Source: JBKPNX01 sp046732855 (lineage in GTDB: Bacteria; Pseudomonadota; Alphaproteobacteria; Geminicoccales; Geminicoccaceae). Taken from it: a DNA stretch of 6,706 nt. The first letter of the stretch is position 1; each line of letters opens with the position of its first letter. The stretch lies in the NCBI GenBank assembly GCA_046732855.1, contig JBKPNX010000208.1, forward strand, positions 1 to 6,706, written 5' to 3'. The notes under the pieces were generated by a model. It saw only the letters and a list, made by a program, of their open reading frames with translations. It made no database searches and was not told the DNA's origin. The position numbers and the translations under genes are program-made. Shown piece by piece: positions 1 to 6,229 of the stretch.

Positions 1-552
1 CAGCGGACCTGGCGCGAGGCGCTGGCCTGGCGCGGCCGCATCGATGTGCTGGTCAACAATGCCGGGATCTACGAACCGGCGCCGCTGGAGGCGGCGGCGG
101 AGGCCTGGAGGGCCGCCTGGCAGCGCACGCTGGCGGTGAACCTTGTTGCGCCGGCCTATCTCTGCCGCGAGGCCATACTGCACTACCGCGGCGCCGGCGG
201 CGGCATCATCGTCAACATCGCCAGCCGGGCGGCCTTCCGGGGTGACGATGCCGAGTACCAGCACTATGCCGCCTCCAAGGCCGGCGTCGTGGCGATGACG
301 CGGACCATCGCCCGCCATCACGGGCGCGAGGGCGTCACCGCCTTCGCCGTCGCCCCCGGTTTCGTCCGGACCTCGCTCAACGACGCCGCCTTCCGTGAGC
401 TGGGCGAGGAGGCGATCTGCCGCGACATTCCGCTGGGCGAGATGGCCGAGCCTGAGGACATCGCCAACCTCGTCGCCTTCCTGGCCTCAGGCCTTGCCCG
501 CCACGCCACCGGGACCACCGTCGACATCAACGGCGCCAGCTACGTGCGGTAG
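1..552 (+). CDS. Short-chain dehydrogenase/reductase (SDR), 5'-truncated
   Basis: The reading frame is open from base 1 to the TAG at 550-552, giving 183 codons that lack their true start. The classical SDR family uses NAD(P)(H) to oxidise or reduce alcohol and carbonyl groups in the cytoplasm. Visible family motifs, numbered from the first codon in the window, are: the NNAG motif at 19-22, which stabilises the central sheet; the active-site Asn of a VNL segment at about 47; the catalytic Ser of NIAS at 75; and the YxxxK pair Tyr89/Lys93 in YAASKAG. A PGFVRT segment follows, and the C-terminus is a typical G-x-x-x-D-x-N-G strand. A usual SDR has about 250 residues, so about 65 are missing, including the glycine-rich TGxxxGIG cofactor loop. 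The substrate cannot be read from the sequence. No gene follows for about 800 bp, so there is no operon evidence linking it to the binding-protein array. Confidence 0.93.
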   Translation, partial: QRTWREALAWRGRIDVLVNNAGIYEPAPLEAAAEAWRAAWQRTLAVNLVAPAYLCREAILHYRGAGGGIIVNIASRAAFRGDDAEYQHYAASKAGVVAMTRTIARHHGREGVTAFAVAPGFVRTSLNDAAFRELGEEAICRDIPLGEMAEPEDIANLVAFLASGLARHATGTTVDINGASYVR

Positions 553-627
553 CGCCCAACGCTTTCCTGCACGCCGGGTCCGGCGGCGAGATCCCCGGAG
601 CGCGCCTCCCCGCCTTTTCAGCGGCCG

Positions 628-642
628 TTAACCATTCGTTAG
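628..642 (+). promoter_or_regulatory. CtrA-like binding box (TTAA-N7-TTAG)
   Basis: The 15-mer TTAACCATTCGTTAG fits the alphaproteobacterial CtrA consensus TTAA-N7-TTAA with one mismatch. It also contains the extended half-site TTAACCAT. CtrA is the cell-cycle and motility response regulator of this class. The nearest downstream start on the same strand is over 700 bp away, so any target is unclear. The match is short and could be chance in an AT-rich pocket of GC-rich DNA. Confidence 0.3.
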
Positions 643-650
643 GATTTTGG

Positions 651-674
651 CGGGATAGTTAAGGAATTATCCCG
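651..674. repeat. Inverted repeat, 7-bp arms
   Basis: The arms CGGGATA (651-657) and TATCCCG (668-674) are perfect reverse complements separated by 10 bases. The spacer contains GTTAAGGAAT. No T-run follows on either strand, so a Rho-independent terminator is unlikely. An operator or small hairpin is possible. It lies just 9 bp after the CtrA-like box in the same AT-rich pocket. Confidence 0.45.
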
Positions 675-726
675 AGGGTTGTGCTTAGCTGACATGGGGT
701 TCGTCTAGCGCGTCTCAGGACTTCGT

Positions 727-858
727 TCAGGTTCCGCTTGGGCTTGCGCACGACTTGATCGTGGGACGGCAGGCAGGCACTTCGACGGCCCGCCATGCTT
801 CCTCAAGCCATCGGTCGATGCTGGCGAGTTCTTCGTTGGTCAGGCGGCGGTGCAGCAT
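727..858 (-). pseudogene. Doubtful 43-codon minus-strand ORF, possible gene remnant
   Basis: Read on the minus strand from ATG at 858-856 to TGA at 729-727, this gives a charged, helix-like segment (LTNEELASIDRWLEEAWRAV) followed by a low-quality tail. The first ~28 residues look like genuine soluble helical protein and the rest does not, which would fit a decayed gene end. A stop at 885-883 limits extension upstream. I see no clear ribosome-binding site and do not recognise a family. It may equally be a random frame. Confidence 0.2.
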
Positions 859-997
859 GGCTGCGAGTATTCCAGGGGCGACTCAGCGCGCCGCCCACAA
901 TAGGCAGCATCGCGCATTGCAGTACGTCACGGCGCGACTTATCCGTGGCGCGAGGGTGATGGCTAGAGTCTGCCCTTCAGAGCTGGCCTCGGCACGT

Positions 998-1088
998 CTG
1001 AAAATAGGGCTCAGACCCGGACTTTCGGCACCGTCTTTCGACCGCCTAGGCTGTAGAGCAGACCTTCCGTGGGTAGGCTTCGATAGGC
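998..1088 (+). repeat. Degenerate intergenic repeat, upstream copy
   Basis: This segment aligns by eye over its full length, in the same orientation, with 6230-6310 beyond the array. Shared islands include CCGGAC, TTTC, AGAGCAGACCT (1055-1065 versus 6283-6293) and TCGATAGGC (1080-1088 versus 6302-6310), in the same order with small gaps between. It has no coding character. Its style suggests a family of dispersed non-coding repeats rather than an insertion sequence, since no transposase or clean terminal inverted repeats are present. Confidence 0.55.
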
Positions 1089-1146
1089 TGGTCGTGACCC
1101 GATTCCGAGTTGGCGGCAGCGTAGTTAGCGCAACGGTCGCCTGACC

Positions 1147-1169
1147 CCCCATCCGAGACCGCGATGGGG
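1147..1169. repeat. Inverted repeat, 7-bp arms
   Basis: CCCCATC (1147-1153) and GATGGGG (1163-1169) are perfect reverse complements with a 9-base loop. There is no T-run after it. It lies about 190 bp before the Tat-leader ORF, upstream of the TATAAG string at 1194, so it could be an operator or a transcript hairpin. Confidence 0.4.
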
Positions 1170-1355
1170 ACAGTCAAGGGATCAAACGCTAGCTATAAGG
1201 CGCTTTCCTCGGTCTCCGGAGCGTGCCATCATGCCGCAGCGGTAGCCGAATGAGCTCTCAAATTCGCGCTGCCGTGGCGCCGGCATTCAAGCCGCTCGCG
1301 GAAGCGACTCGATTAGAGGCCGACGCCGGAGTTCTTACGGGGGAGAACTTTGGCA

Positions 1356-1448
1356 ATGCATATCGTGCAGTCTCGCCGCGATTTTCTCGCCGCCTTGTCC
1401 GCGGCTGCCGCAGCAGCCGGGATCAGCGTCAGGGAGGGAAGGCCATGA
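1356..1448 (+). pseudogene. Tat signal peptide-only ORF, probable 5' remnant of an NMT1/THI5-like binding-protein gene
   Basis: ATG at 1356 opens a 30-codon ORF ending in TGA at 1446-1448. Residues 6-21 read SRRDFLAALSAAAAAA, a textbook twin-arginine motif (S-R-R-x-F-L) followed by an alanine-rich hydrophobic core. After Gly22 it ends within eight residues, with no mature domain. Starts of this exact style are familiar from Tat-exported NMT1/THI5-like (nitrate/sulfonate/thiamine-precursor type) ABC substrate-binding proteins of alphaproteobacteria. A purine-rich GGGGGAG (1339-1345) lies 10 bases ahead of the ATG. The stop overlaps the start of the next gene as ATGA, the usual layout for translational coupling, and that gene's Shine-Dalgarno lies inside this ORF. 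I infer a captured leader or truncated gene. Translation of the peptide is plausible but unproven. Confidence 0.6.
1432..1444 (+). promoter_or_regulatory. Ribosome-binding site fixing the start of binding protein 1
   Basis: GGGAGG at 1432-1437 lies 7 bases before the ATG at 1445. This supports that start over the much longer open frame reaching back to 1223, whose extra 74 residues have no signal-peptide or domain character. The site is inside the Tat-leader ORF, so ribosomes translating the leader would pass over it. Confidence 0.7.
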
Positions 1449-2569
1449 AGCGATTTGGCGTACGACTGATTGCGGCATTTGTAGTCGCCTTCGGCTCCGG
1501 CTCGCTCGCTCACGCCGAGATCCTGATCGGCGCGGCGGGCCCGGTAACCGGCAGCATGGCCTGGTTCGGCGAGCAGATGCAGCAAGGCATGGATCGGAAG
1601 ATCGCCGAGTTGAACGCGGCGGGTGGCGTGCTCGGCGAGCAGGTCCAGCTTTTGCTGGTCGACGACTACTGCGATGCCGAGCAGGCGATCGCCGCTGCCA
1701 AGAAACTCGTGGAGGCGCGCGTGGCCGCGGTCATCGGACATCTCTGTTCGGGCGCCTCGATCCCAGCCTCGAAGGTCTATGCCGAGGCTGGAATTCTGAT
1801 GATCTCGCCGTACTCGAGCAACCCGATGCTGACCGAGCAGGGACTCGCAAATGTGTTTCGGGTGTGCGGGCGCGACACGCTCCAGGCCGCCTTGGTAAGC
1901 GAGTACTTGGCCAAGCACTGGGATGGGGACGACATCGCAATCGTCCACGACGGTGAGGCGTACGGCAAGGGCGTCGCCGAGGAAGCCCTCCGGCACCTCA
2001 CCGATCGCGGTGTGGCGGGCATCCTGTTCGAAGCGATCGAACCGGGCCAGCCGGATTACTCGCAACTGATCGACAAGCTCCAGGCGGAGGGAATCGATGC
2101 TCTATATTATGGCGGCTACACTGCGGAGGCCGGGCTGATCATCCGCCAGGCACGCAGCCGAGGCTACGATCTGGAGATGATCGGCCCTGATGCGCTGAAC
2201 TCCGAGTATTTCTGGCACGTCGCCGGGCCAGCGGCGGTGGGCGTCAAATTCGCTTCGTACGCCGATCCGCGCATCAACGAGGAAGCGGCGGCTGCCGTGG
2301 AGCAGTTCCGCACGGAGGGATATGAGCCTGAAGGTCTGACCTTGTATGCCTACGCCGGGGTCCAGGTCTGGGCGCAGGCGGTCGAGAAAGCCGGCACGGC
2401 CGAGCCCAAAGCGGTCGCCGAGGCGTTGCGCGCCCATGAGTTCGACACTGTGCTCGGCACGATCGGCTTCGATGAGAAAGGCGACGTGTACGGTTACGAG
2501 CCCTTCGTGTGGTACGTCTGGCAAGAGGGCAACTACGCGCCGGACGATTCGACCGAGGTGGCGGACTGA
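1445..2569 (+). CDS. LivJ/LivK-type ABC transporter substrate-binding protein, copy 1
   Basis: This 374-residue protein belongs to the periplasmic binding protein type 1 fold (Peripla_BP_6, leucine/isoleucine/valine-binding-like). Such proteins capture amino acids or related solutes in the periplasm for an ABC importer. A Sec signal peptide (about 1-24, ending AHA) precedes mature EILIGAAGPVTG. Compared with E. coli LivJ from memory, the disulfide pair is kept (Cys76 in DDYC, Cys101 in HLCSG). Ser102 matches LivJ Ser79, Tyr225 (GGY) matches Tyr202, and Phe41 replaces Tyr18. The LivJ Ala100-Ala101-Thr102 loop is Tyr123-Ser-Ser, and Asp249 stands where LivJ has Glu226, so the ligand may differ from leucine. 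Length is normal for the family. The gene starts in a 4-base overlap with the Tat-leader ORF and is followed after 82 bp by copy 2. No permease or ATPase is nearby. Confidence 0.93.
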   Translation: MKRFGVRLIAAFVVAFGSGSLAHAEILIGAAGPVTGSMAWFGEQMQQGMDRKIAELNAAGGVLGEQVQLLLVDDYCDAEQAIAAAKKLVEARVAAVIGHLCSGASIPASKVYAEAGILMISPYSSNPMLTEQGLANVFRVCGRDTLQAALVSEYLAKHWDGDDIAIVHDGEAYGKGVAEEALRHLTDRGVAGILFEAIEPGQPDYSQLIDKLQAEGIDALYYGGYTAEAGLIIRQARSRGYDLEMIGPDALNSEYFWHVAGPAAVGVKFASYADPRINEEAAAAVEQFRTEGYEPEGLTLYAYAGVQVWAQAVEKAGTAEPKAVAEALRAHEFDTVLGTIGFDEKGDVYGYEPFVWYVWQEGNYAPDDSTEVAD

Positions 2570-2651
2570 ACTTTGGAGGACGCGCGGAACGGACCTGACC
2601 GGGAGTGTGAGTTGATCGCCTGACGCGTTGTGTCCCGACGGAGATAAAGCA

Positions 2652-3773
2652 ATGATGGTGATTCGAGTCGCCTGCATACTCGCTGCGCTTGCGGCCGGGG
2701 CTGTGAGCCACGCGCGAGCGGAGATTCCGATCGGCCTCAGCACCGCGTTGACCGGGCCCTACGCCTGGGTCGGCGAGCCGCATCTCGCTGGCATCGAGTT
2801 GGCGGTCGCCGAACTCAACGCCAAGGGCGGGATCTTGGGCGAACAGCTGGAGCTCATTCTCGTCGATGACGGCTGCAATGCCGAGCTGGCGCCGTTGGCG
2901 GCGGAGAAGCTCGTCAGTGCGGCAGTCGCTGTCGTCTTCAGCGCCACCTGCTCGGGCGCCGCGATCCCCGCATCGAAGGTCCACCGGCGCGCGGGGATCC
3001 CGGTGATCGAGGCGGGTGCCACAAACCCGAAGCTGACCGAGCCAGGCGAGGGCGGTATCTTCCGTATCGTTGGTCGCGACGACCTTCAGGGCACTATCGG
3101 CGGTGATTACCTGGCGGACCGCTGGGGAAACGGCAATATCGCGATTGTGCACGATACTTCGACCTATGGCCAAGGGCTTGCCGAGGAAGTGAAAAAGCGA
3201 CTGAACCAGCGCGGCGTCAGCGAAGTTCTGTTTACTACGTACGCACCCGGCGCGATGGAGTTCTCGGAATTGCTGGATCAGCTGAGCGCGGCTTCGGTCG
3301 AAGTCTTATATGTTGGAGGCTACAGTCCCGAGGCAGGCCTCATCATTCGCCAGGCACGCGATCGGAAGTACAGCGTTCAACTGGTCTCCGGGGACTCGCT
3401 GTCTACTGGCGAGTTCTGGTTGGTGGCCGGCCCGGCCGGCGAAGGAGCCTTGTTCACGTCCTTCAGCGATCCCACCCATGAGCCGCGTGCGGCTGAGATC
3501 ATGGGGCGTCTCGAACGGCAAGTTCAGCAGCCCAATGCGCGGGCGCTCTACAGCTACGCAGCGGTTCAGCTGTGGGCGCAGGCGGTCGAGAAAGCCGGCA
3601 CGGTCGAACCCAAGGCGGTCGCCGCGGCGCTCGATGCCAACCAGTTCGACACCGTCCTCGGCACCATCGGCTTCGACGACAAGGGCGACGTCACCGGCTA
3701 CGAGCCTTTCGTGTGGTACGTCTGGCGGGAAGGCAATTACGCGCCGGTCGATCCGGCCAAGCTGACCGAGTGA
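2652..3773 (+). CDS. LivJ/LivK-type ABC transporter substrate-binding protein, copy 2
   Basis: This 373-residue secreted binding protein is of the same fold. I chose ATG 2652 because GGAG at 2640-2643 sits 8 bases ahead and the signal peptide then reads cleanly to ARA at about residue 23. The next ATG at 2655 is also possible. The cysteine pair is Cys75 (DDGC) and Cys100 (TCSG). Ser101 and Tyr224 (GGY) are kept, the pocket loop is Gly122-Ala-Thr, and Asp248 replaces LivJ Glu226. The usual G-H before the second Cys is replaced by S-A-T. The N-terminal 300 residues are only about half identical to copy 1, while the last ~70 are about 80 % identical (shared WAQAVEKAGT, FDTVLGTIGFD, GYEPFVWYVW), suggesting a mosaic. 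It is the most divergent copy in its N-terminal part. It lies 82 bp after copy 1 and 127 bp before copy 3, probably co-transcribed. Confidence 0.93.
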   Translation: MMVIRVACILAALAAGAVSHARAEIPIGLSTALTGPYAWVGEPHLAGIELAVAELNAKGGILGEQLELILVDDGCNAELAPLAAEKLVSAAVAVVFSATCSGAAIPASKVHRRAGIPVIEAGATNPKLTEPGEGGIFRIVGRDDLQGTIGGDYLADRWGNGNIAIVHDTSTYGQGLAEEVKKRLNQRGVSEVLFTTYAPGAMEFSELLDQLSAASVEVLYVGGYSPEAGLIIRQARDRKYSVQLVSGDSLSTGEFWLVAGPAGEGALFTSFSDPTHEPRAAEIMGRLERQVQQPNARALYSYAAVQLWAQAVEKAGTVEPKAVAAALDANQFDTVLGTIGFDDKGDVTGYEPFVWYVWREGNYAPVDPAKLTE

Positions 3774-3855
3774 AGGTGACCGCTGCTGCAGAAAGAAGCG
3801 GCGATGAGTGGTAAAAAGGCGGAGTATTCGATCAGCAGATCAGGACGATCGTCGG

Positions 3856-3900
3856 CACGTCTGTGCGGAAGGATGTGACGAGATTAGTCGGGGGGTGATC
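3856..3900 (+). repeat. Duplicated spacer ahead of copy 3
   Basis: The 45 bp before copy 3 align with 5033-5082 before copy 4. Both have CACGT, then AAGGATGTGACGAGAT (16 identical bases), then AGTCG and a G-rich ribosome-binding site. The tandem duplication that made copies 3 and 4 therefore included the untranslated leader. Confidence 0.75.
3890..3900 (+). promoter_or_regulatory. Altered ribosome-binding site of binding protein 3
   Basis: GGGGGGTGATC ends directly at the ATG at 3901. Its counterpart before copy 4 reads GGGAGGTGATT. The central A of GGAGG is a G here, weakening 16S pairing. It still supports ATG 3901 over the in-frame upstream GTG at 3808, which would add 31 residues ahead of a perfectly formed signal peptide. 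Confidence 0.6.
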
Positions 3901-5010
3901 ATGGTCTGGGCACGCATACTGCTGGGTGCGGGGCTCGGGGTTTGCGTCATCACGTCGGCTGCGCACGCCGAGGTGCGGATCGGGGCAGCGGCGCCGTTGA
4001 CCGGCACCAATTCGTGGGGTGGCGAGCAGAACGAACGGGGTGTCACGATGGCCGTGGCCGAGATCAACGAGGCTGGCGGCTTGCTCGGTGAACCGATCGA
4101 ATTGGTCGTTGCCGACGATTACTGCGACGGGGAGCAGGGAGTAGCGGCGGCGCGCAAGTTGATCGCCGACGGTGTCGTTTTCGTCGCCGGACACCCCTGC
4201 TCAGGGGCCGCCATCCCGGCTTCCGCGCTATATCAGGCGGCCGGTATCGTCATGATTTCTCAAAGCGCGACCAACCCGGAACTGACCGAGCAGGGCTTTT
4301 CGAATGTATTTCGGGTGGTTAACCGCGATACCGAGCAGGCCAGGTTGGCCGGCGACTACCTGGCCGAGCAGTGGGCTGATGCGAGAATTGCGATTTTGCA
4401 CGACCGCACCGTCTATGGGCGGGGTCTGGCCGAGGAGACTAAGCGACAGCTCAACCAGCGCGGCGTCAAGGAGACCCAATTCGGCGAAATCGTCCCCGGC
4501 CAGCCGGAATACATCGAGACGGTTTCCGCACTCGAGGCTGCGGGGATCGAGGTGCTTTTTTATGGCGGGTACACAGCTGAAGCTGCTCTGATCGCGCGTC
4601 ACGCGCATGATCGCGGATATGACTTGCAACTGCTCGGCAGCGACAATCTGAACAGCGAGTATTTCCTGCGCGTCGCGGGTCCGGCGGCCGAGGGGGTGCG
4701 GTTCGTCTCGATGGCCGACGCCCGTTCGCACGAGGCAGCGGCGCCGGTCGTCGCCAAGTTCCGCGCGGAGGGATACGAGCCCGAAGGTTTGACGCTGTAC
4801 GGGTACGCCGTGGTTCAGGTCTGGGCGCAGGCGGTCGAGAAGGCAGGCACGTTCGACGCTCCTGCCGTTGTGGAGGCGTTGCACCGCAATGAATTTGATA
4901 CTGTCCTCGGCCGGCTTGGCTTCGACGACAAGGGCGACGTAACCGGCGTGGATTCCTTCGTTTGGTACATCTGGTCCGACAGCGGCTATCATCCGGCGGA
5001 GAGCGAGTAG
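3901..5010 (+). CDS. LivJ/LivK-type ABC transporter substrate-binding protein, copy 3
   Basis: This 369-residue secreted binding protein has a signal peptide of 23 residues ending AHA, then EVRIGAAAPLTG. Cys75 (DDYC) and Cys100 form the family cysteine pair. Ser101 is kept, but Pro99 replaces the usual Leu just before the Cys. The pocket loop is Ser122-Ala-Thr. Tyr224 (GGY) is kept and Asp248 stands for LivJ Glu226. The position of LivJ Tyr18 is Gly, so the aromatic wall of the site is missing there. It is about 80 % identical to copy 4 by eye, with most third-position changes silent, which suggests selection on the protein. Its C-terminus (WSDSGYHPAESE) differs from the KLTE ending shared by copies 2 and 4. 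It lies 127 bp after copy 2 and 72 bp before copy 4, with no terminator visible in either gap. Confidence 0.93.
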   Translation: MVWARILLGAGLGVCVITSAAHAEVRIGAAAPLTGTNSWGGEQNERGVTMAVAEINEAGGLLGEPIELVVADDYCDGEQGVAAARKLIADGVVFVAGHPCSGAAIPASALYQAAGIVMISQSATNPELTEQGFSNVFRVVNRDTEQARLAGDYLAEQWADARIAILHDRTVYGRGLAEETKRQLNQRGVKETQFGEIVPGQPEYIETVSALEAAGIEVLFYGGYTAEAALIARHAHDRGYDLQLLGSDNLNSEYFLRVAGPAAEGVRFVSMADARSHEAAAPVVAKFRAEGYEPEGLTLYGYAVVQVWAQAVEKAGTFDAPAVVEALHRNEFDTVLGRLGFDDKGDVTGVDSFVWYIWSDSGYHPAESE

Positions 5011-5032
5011 CCCAGAAGATTCTGCGAAACGC

Positions 5033-5082
5033 CACGTAGATGCCAAAGGATGTGACGAGATGAGTCGCAGCGGGAGGTGATT
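5033..5082 (+). repeat. Duplicated spacer ahead of copy 4
   Basis: This is the second copy of the spacer described at 3856-3900. Relative to that copy it has about five extra bases (CAGC region) between AGTCG and the ribosome-binding site. The homology starts 22 bases after the copy 3 stop codon. Confidence 0.75.
5072..5082 (+). promoter_or_regulatory. Near-perfect Shine-Dalgarno of binding protein 4
   Basis: GGGAGGTGATT contains GGAGGTGAT, complementary to the 16S rRNA 3' end over nine bases, with 5 bases between GGAGG and ATG 5083. This selects ATG 5083 rather than the overlapping in-frame GTG at 5077. It is the strongest ribosome-binding site in the window, yet it serves the copy with the disrupted frame. 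Confidence 0.75.
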
Positions 5083-6203
5083 ATGTTCTGGGTACGCATA
5101 CTGCTGGGCGCGGGCATCGCGGCCCTCTTCGTCCAGTCGCCCACGCACGCCGAGGTCCGGATCGGCGCCGCGACGCCGCTGACCGGCCCCAATTCGTGGA
5201 TCGGCGAGCAGCACGAACGGGGTGTCGCGATGGCTGTGGCGGAGTTGAACGAGGCCGGCGGCCTGCTCGGCGAACGGATCGAACTGATCGTTGCCGACGA
5301 TTACTGCGAAGCTGAGCAGGCCGTAGCAGCGGCGCGCAAACTGATCGCCGACGGTGTCGTTTTCGTGGCCGGACACCTCTGCTCAGGGGCCACCATCCCG
5401 GCTTCCGCACTGTACCAGGAGGCCGGCATCGTCATGATTGCGCCCGCCGCGACCAATCCGAAGCTGACCGAGCAGGGCTTTTCGAATGTGTTCCGGGTGG
5501 TCAAGCGGGATTCCGAGCAGGCCAGGTTGGCCGGCGATTACCTCGCGGAGCAGTGGGCCGATGCCAAGATCGCGATCCTGCACGACGGCACCGTCTACGG
5601 GCAGGGCCTCGCCGAGGCAACCAGGAAGCAGCTCAACGGGCGCGGCGTCAAGGAAGCCCAATTCGGCGAGATCGTCCCCGGCCAGCCGGAATACATCGAG
5701 ACGGTTGCCGCACTCGAGGCGGCGGGAATCAAGGTGCTCTTCTATGGCGGACACCCAGCTGAGTCCGCCCTGATCGCGCGCCAGGTGCACGAGCTCGGCT
5801 ATGACCTCCAGCTGGTCGGCAGCGACACTCTGAACAGCGAGTATTTCCTGCTAGTCGCGGGGCCGGCCGCCGAAGGGGTGCGGTTCGTATCCCAGGCCGA
5901 CGCCCGTACCTACGAGGCGGCGGCACCGGTCGTCGCCAAGTTCCGCGCGGAGGGCTATGAGCCGGAAGGTTGGACGCTGTACGCGTACGCCGTCATTCAA
6001 GTCTGGGCGCAGGCGGTCGAGAAGGCTGGCACCTTCGATGCTGCTGCCGTTGTCGAGGCGTTGCACCACAATGAATTTGACACGGTCTCGGCCGCCTGAG
6101 CTTTGACGACAAGGGCGATGTGACCGGCGTCGATTCCTTCATCTGGTACGTCTGGAAGGACGGCAAGTACGGGCCAGTTGAACCGGGCAAGCTGACCGAG
6201 TGA
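5083..6203 (+). pseudogene. LivJ/LivK-type substrate-binding protein, copy 4, frameshifted near the 3' end
   Basis: From ATG 5083 the frame runs 338 codons to TGA at 6097-6099. Homology to copy 3 breaks after FDTV: copy 3 has GTCCTCGG where this copy has GTCTCGG (6085-6091), a one-base C deletion. Restoring it gives LGRLSFDDKGDVTGVDSF and an ending in KLTE with a stop at 6201-6203, for about 373 residues in all. Signal peptide 1-23 ends THA. Cys75, Cys100, Ser101 and the pocket loop Ala122-Ala-Thr match LivJ best of the four. However, the GGY tyrosine is His224, and Asp248 replaces LivJ Glu226. The lost ~38-residue tail contains the conserved FxWYVW segment, so the truncated product may fold poorly. 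The tail shows mainly third-base changes against copy 3, so the lesion is recent or a sequencing error. Confidence 0.8.
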
Positions 6204-6229
6204 GGCCACCGCCGCCGCCCTCGCTGCGA

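Larger units (their letters stand above)
553..1355. other. Intergenic region without a convincing gene
   Basis: About 800 bp separate the SDR stop from the Tat-leader ORF. Frames here lack family motifs and good starts. The region holds a CtrA-like box (628-642), a 7-bp inverted repeat (651-674), a doubtful minus-strand 43-codon ORF (727-858), a degenerate repeat (998-1088) shared with 6230-6310, and a 7-bp inverted repeat (1147-1169). The last ~200 bp should contain the promoter of the binding-protein array. The only -10-like string I see is TATAAG at 1194-1199, and I could not pair it with a good -35 at normal spacing. A weak 5-bp stem at 572-585 follows the SDR gene but has no T-run, so it is not a clear terminator. 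Confidence 0.6.

Noticed and set aside
572..585. Stem CGCCG/CGGCG after the SDR gene as a terminator
   Set aside because: The stem is only 5 bp and no T-run follows, which is expected by chance at this GC content.
755..1144. 129-codon + strand frame in the intergenic region
   Set aside because: It has no ribosome-binding site or motif, runs through the non-coding repeat at 998-1088, and its composition looks random.
1223..1444. Upstream extension of binding protein 1 to the earlier start at 1223
   Set aside because: The added 74 residues are arginine/serine-rich with no domain and would bury the signal peptide. A good ribosome-binding site and a clean signal peptide mark ATG 1445.
1313..2065. 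Long minus-strand frames opposite the binding-protein genes, here and through the array
   Set aside because: They are antisense shadows of GC-rich coding sequence with Arg/Pro-rich translations and no family motifs.
3804..3878. 24-codon ORF between copies 2 and 3
   Set aside because: It has no convincing ribosome-binding site or recognisable sequence and overlaps the duplicated untranslated spacer.
3808..3900. Upstream GTG start for binding protein 3
   Set aside because: It would place 31 charged residues ahead of a complete signal peptide. The spacer is homologous to the untranslated leader of copy 4.
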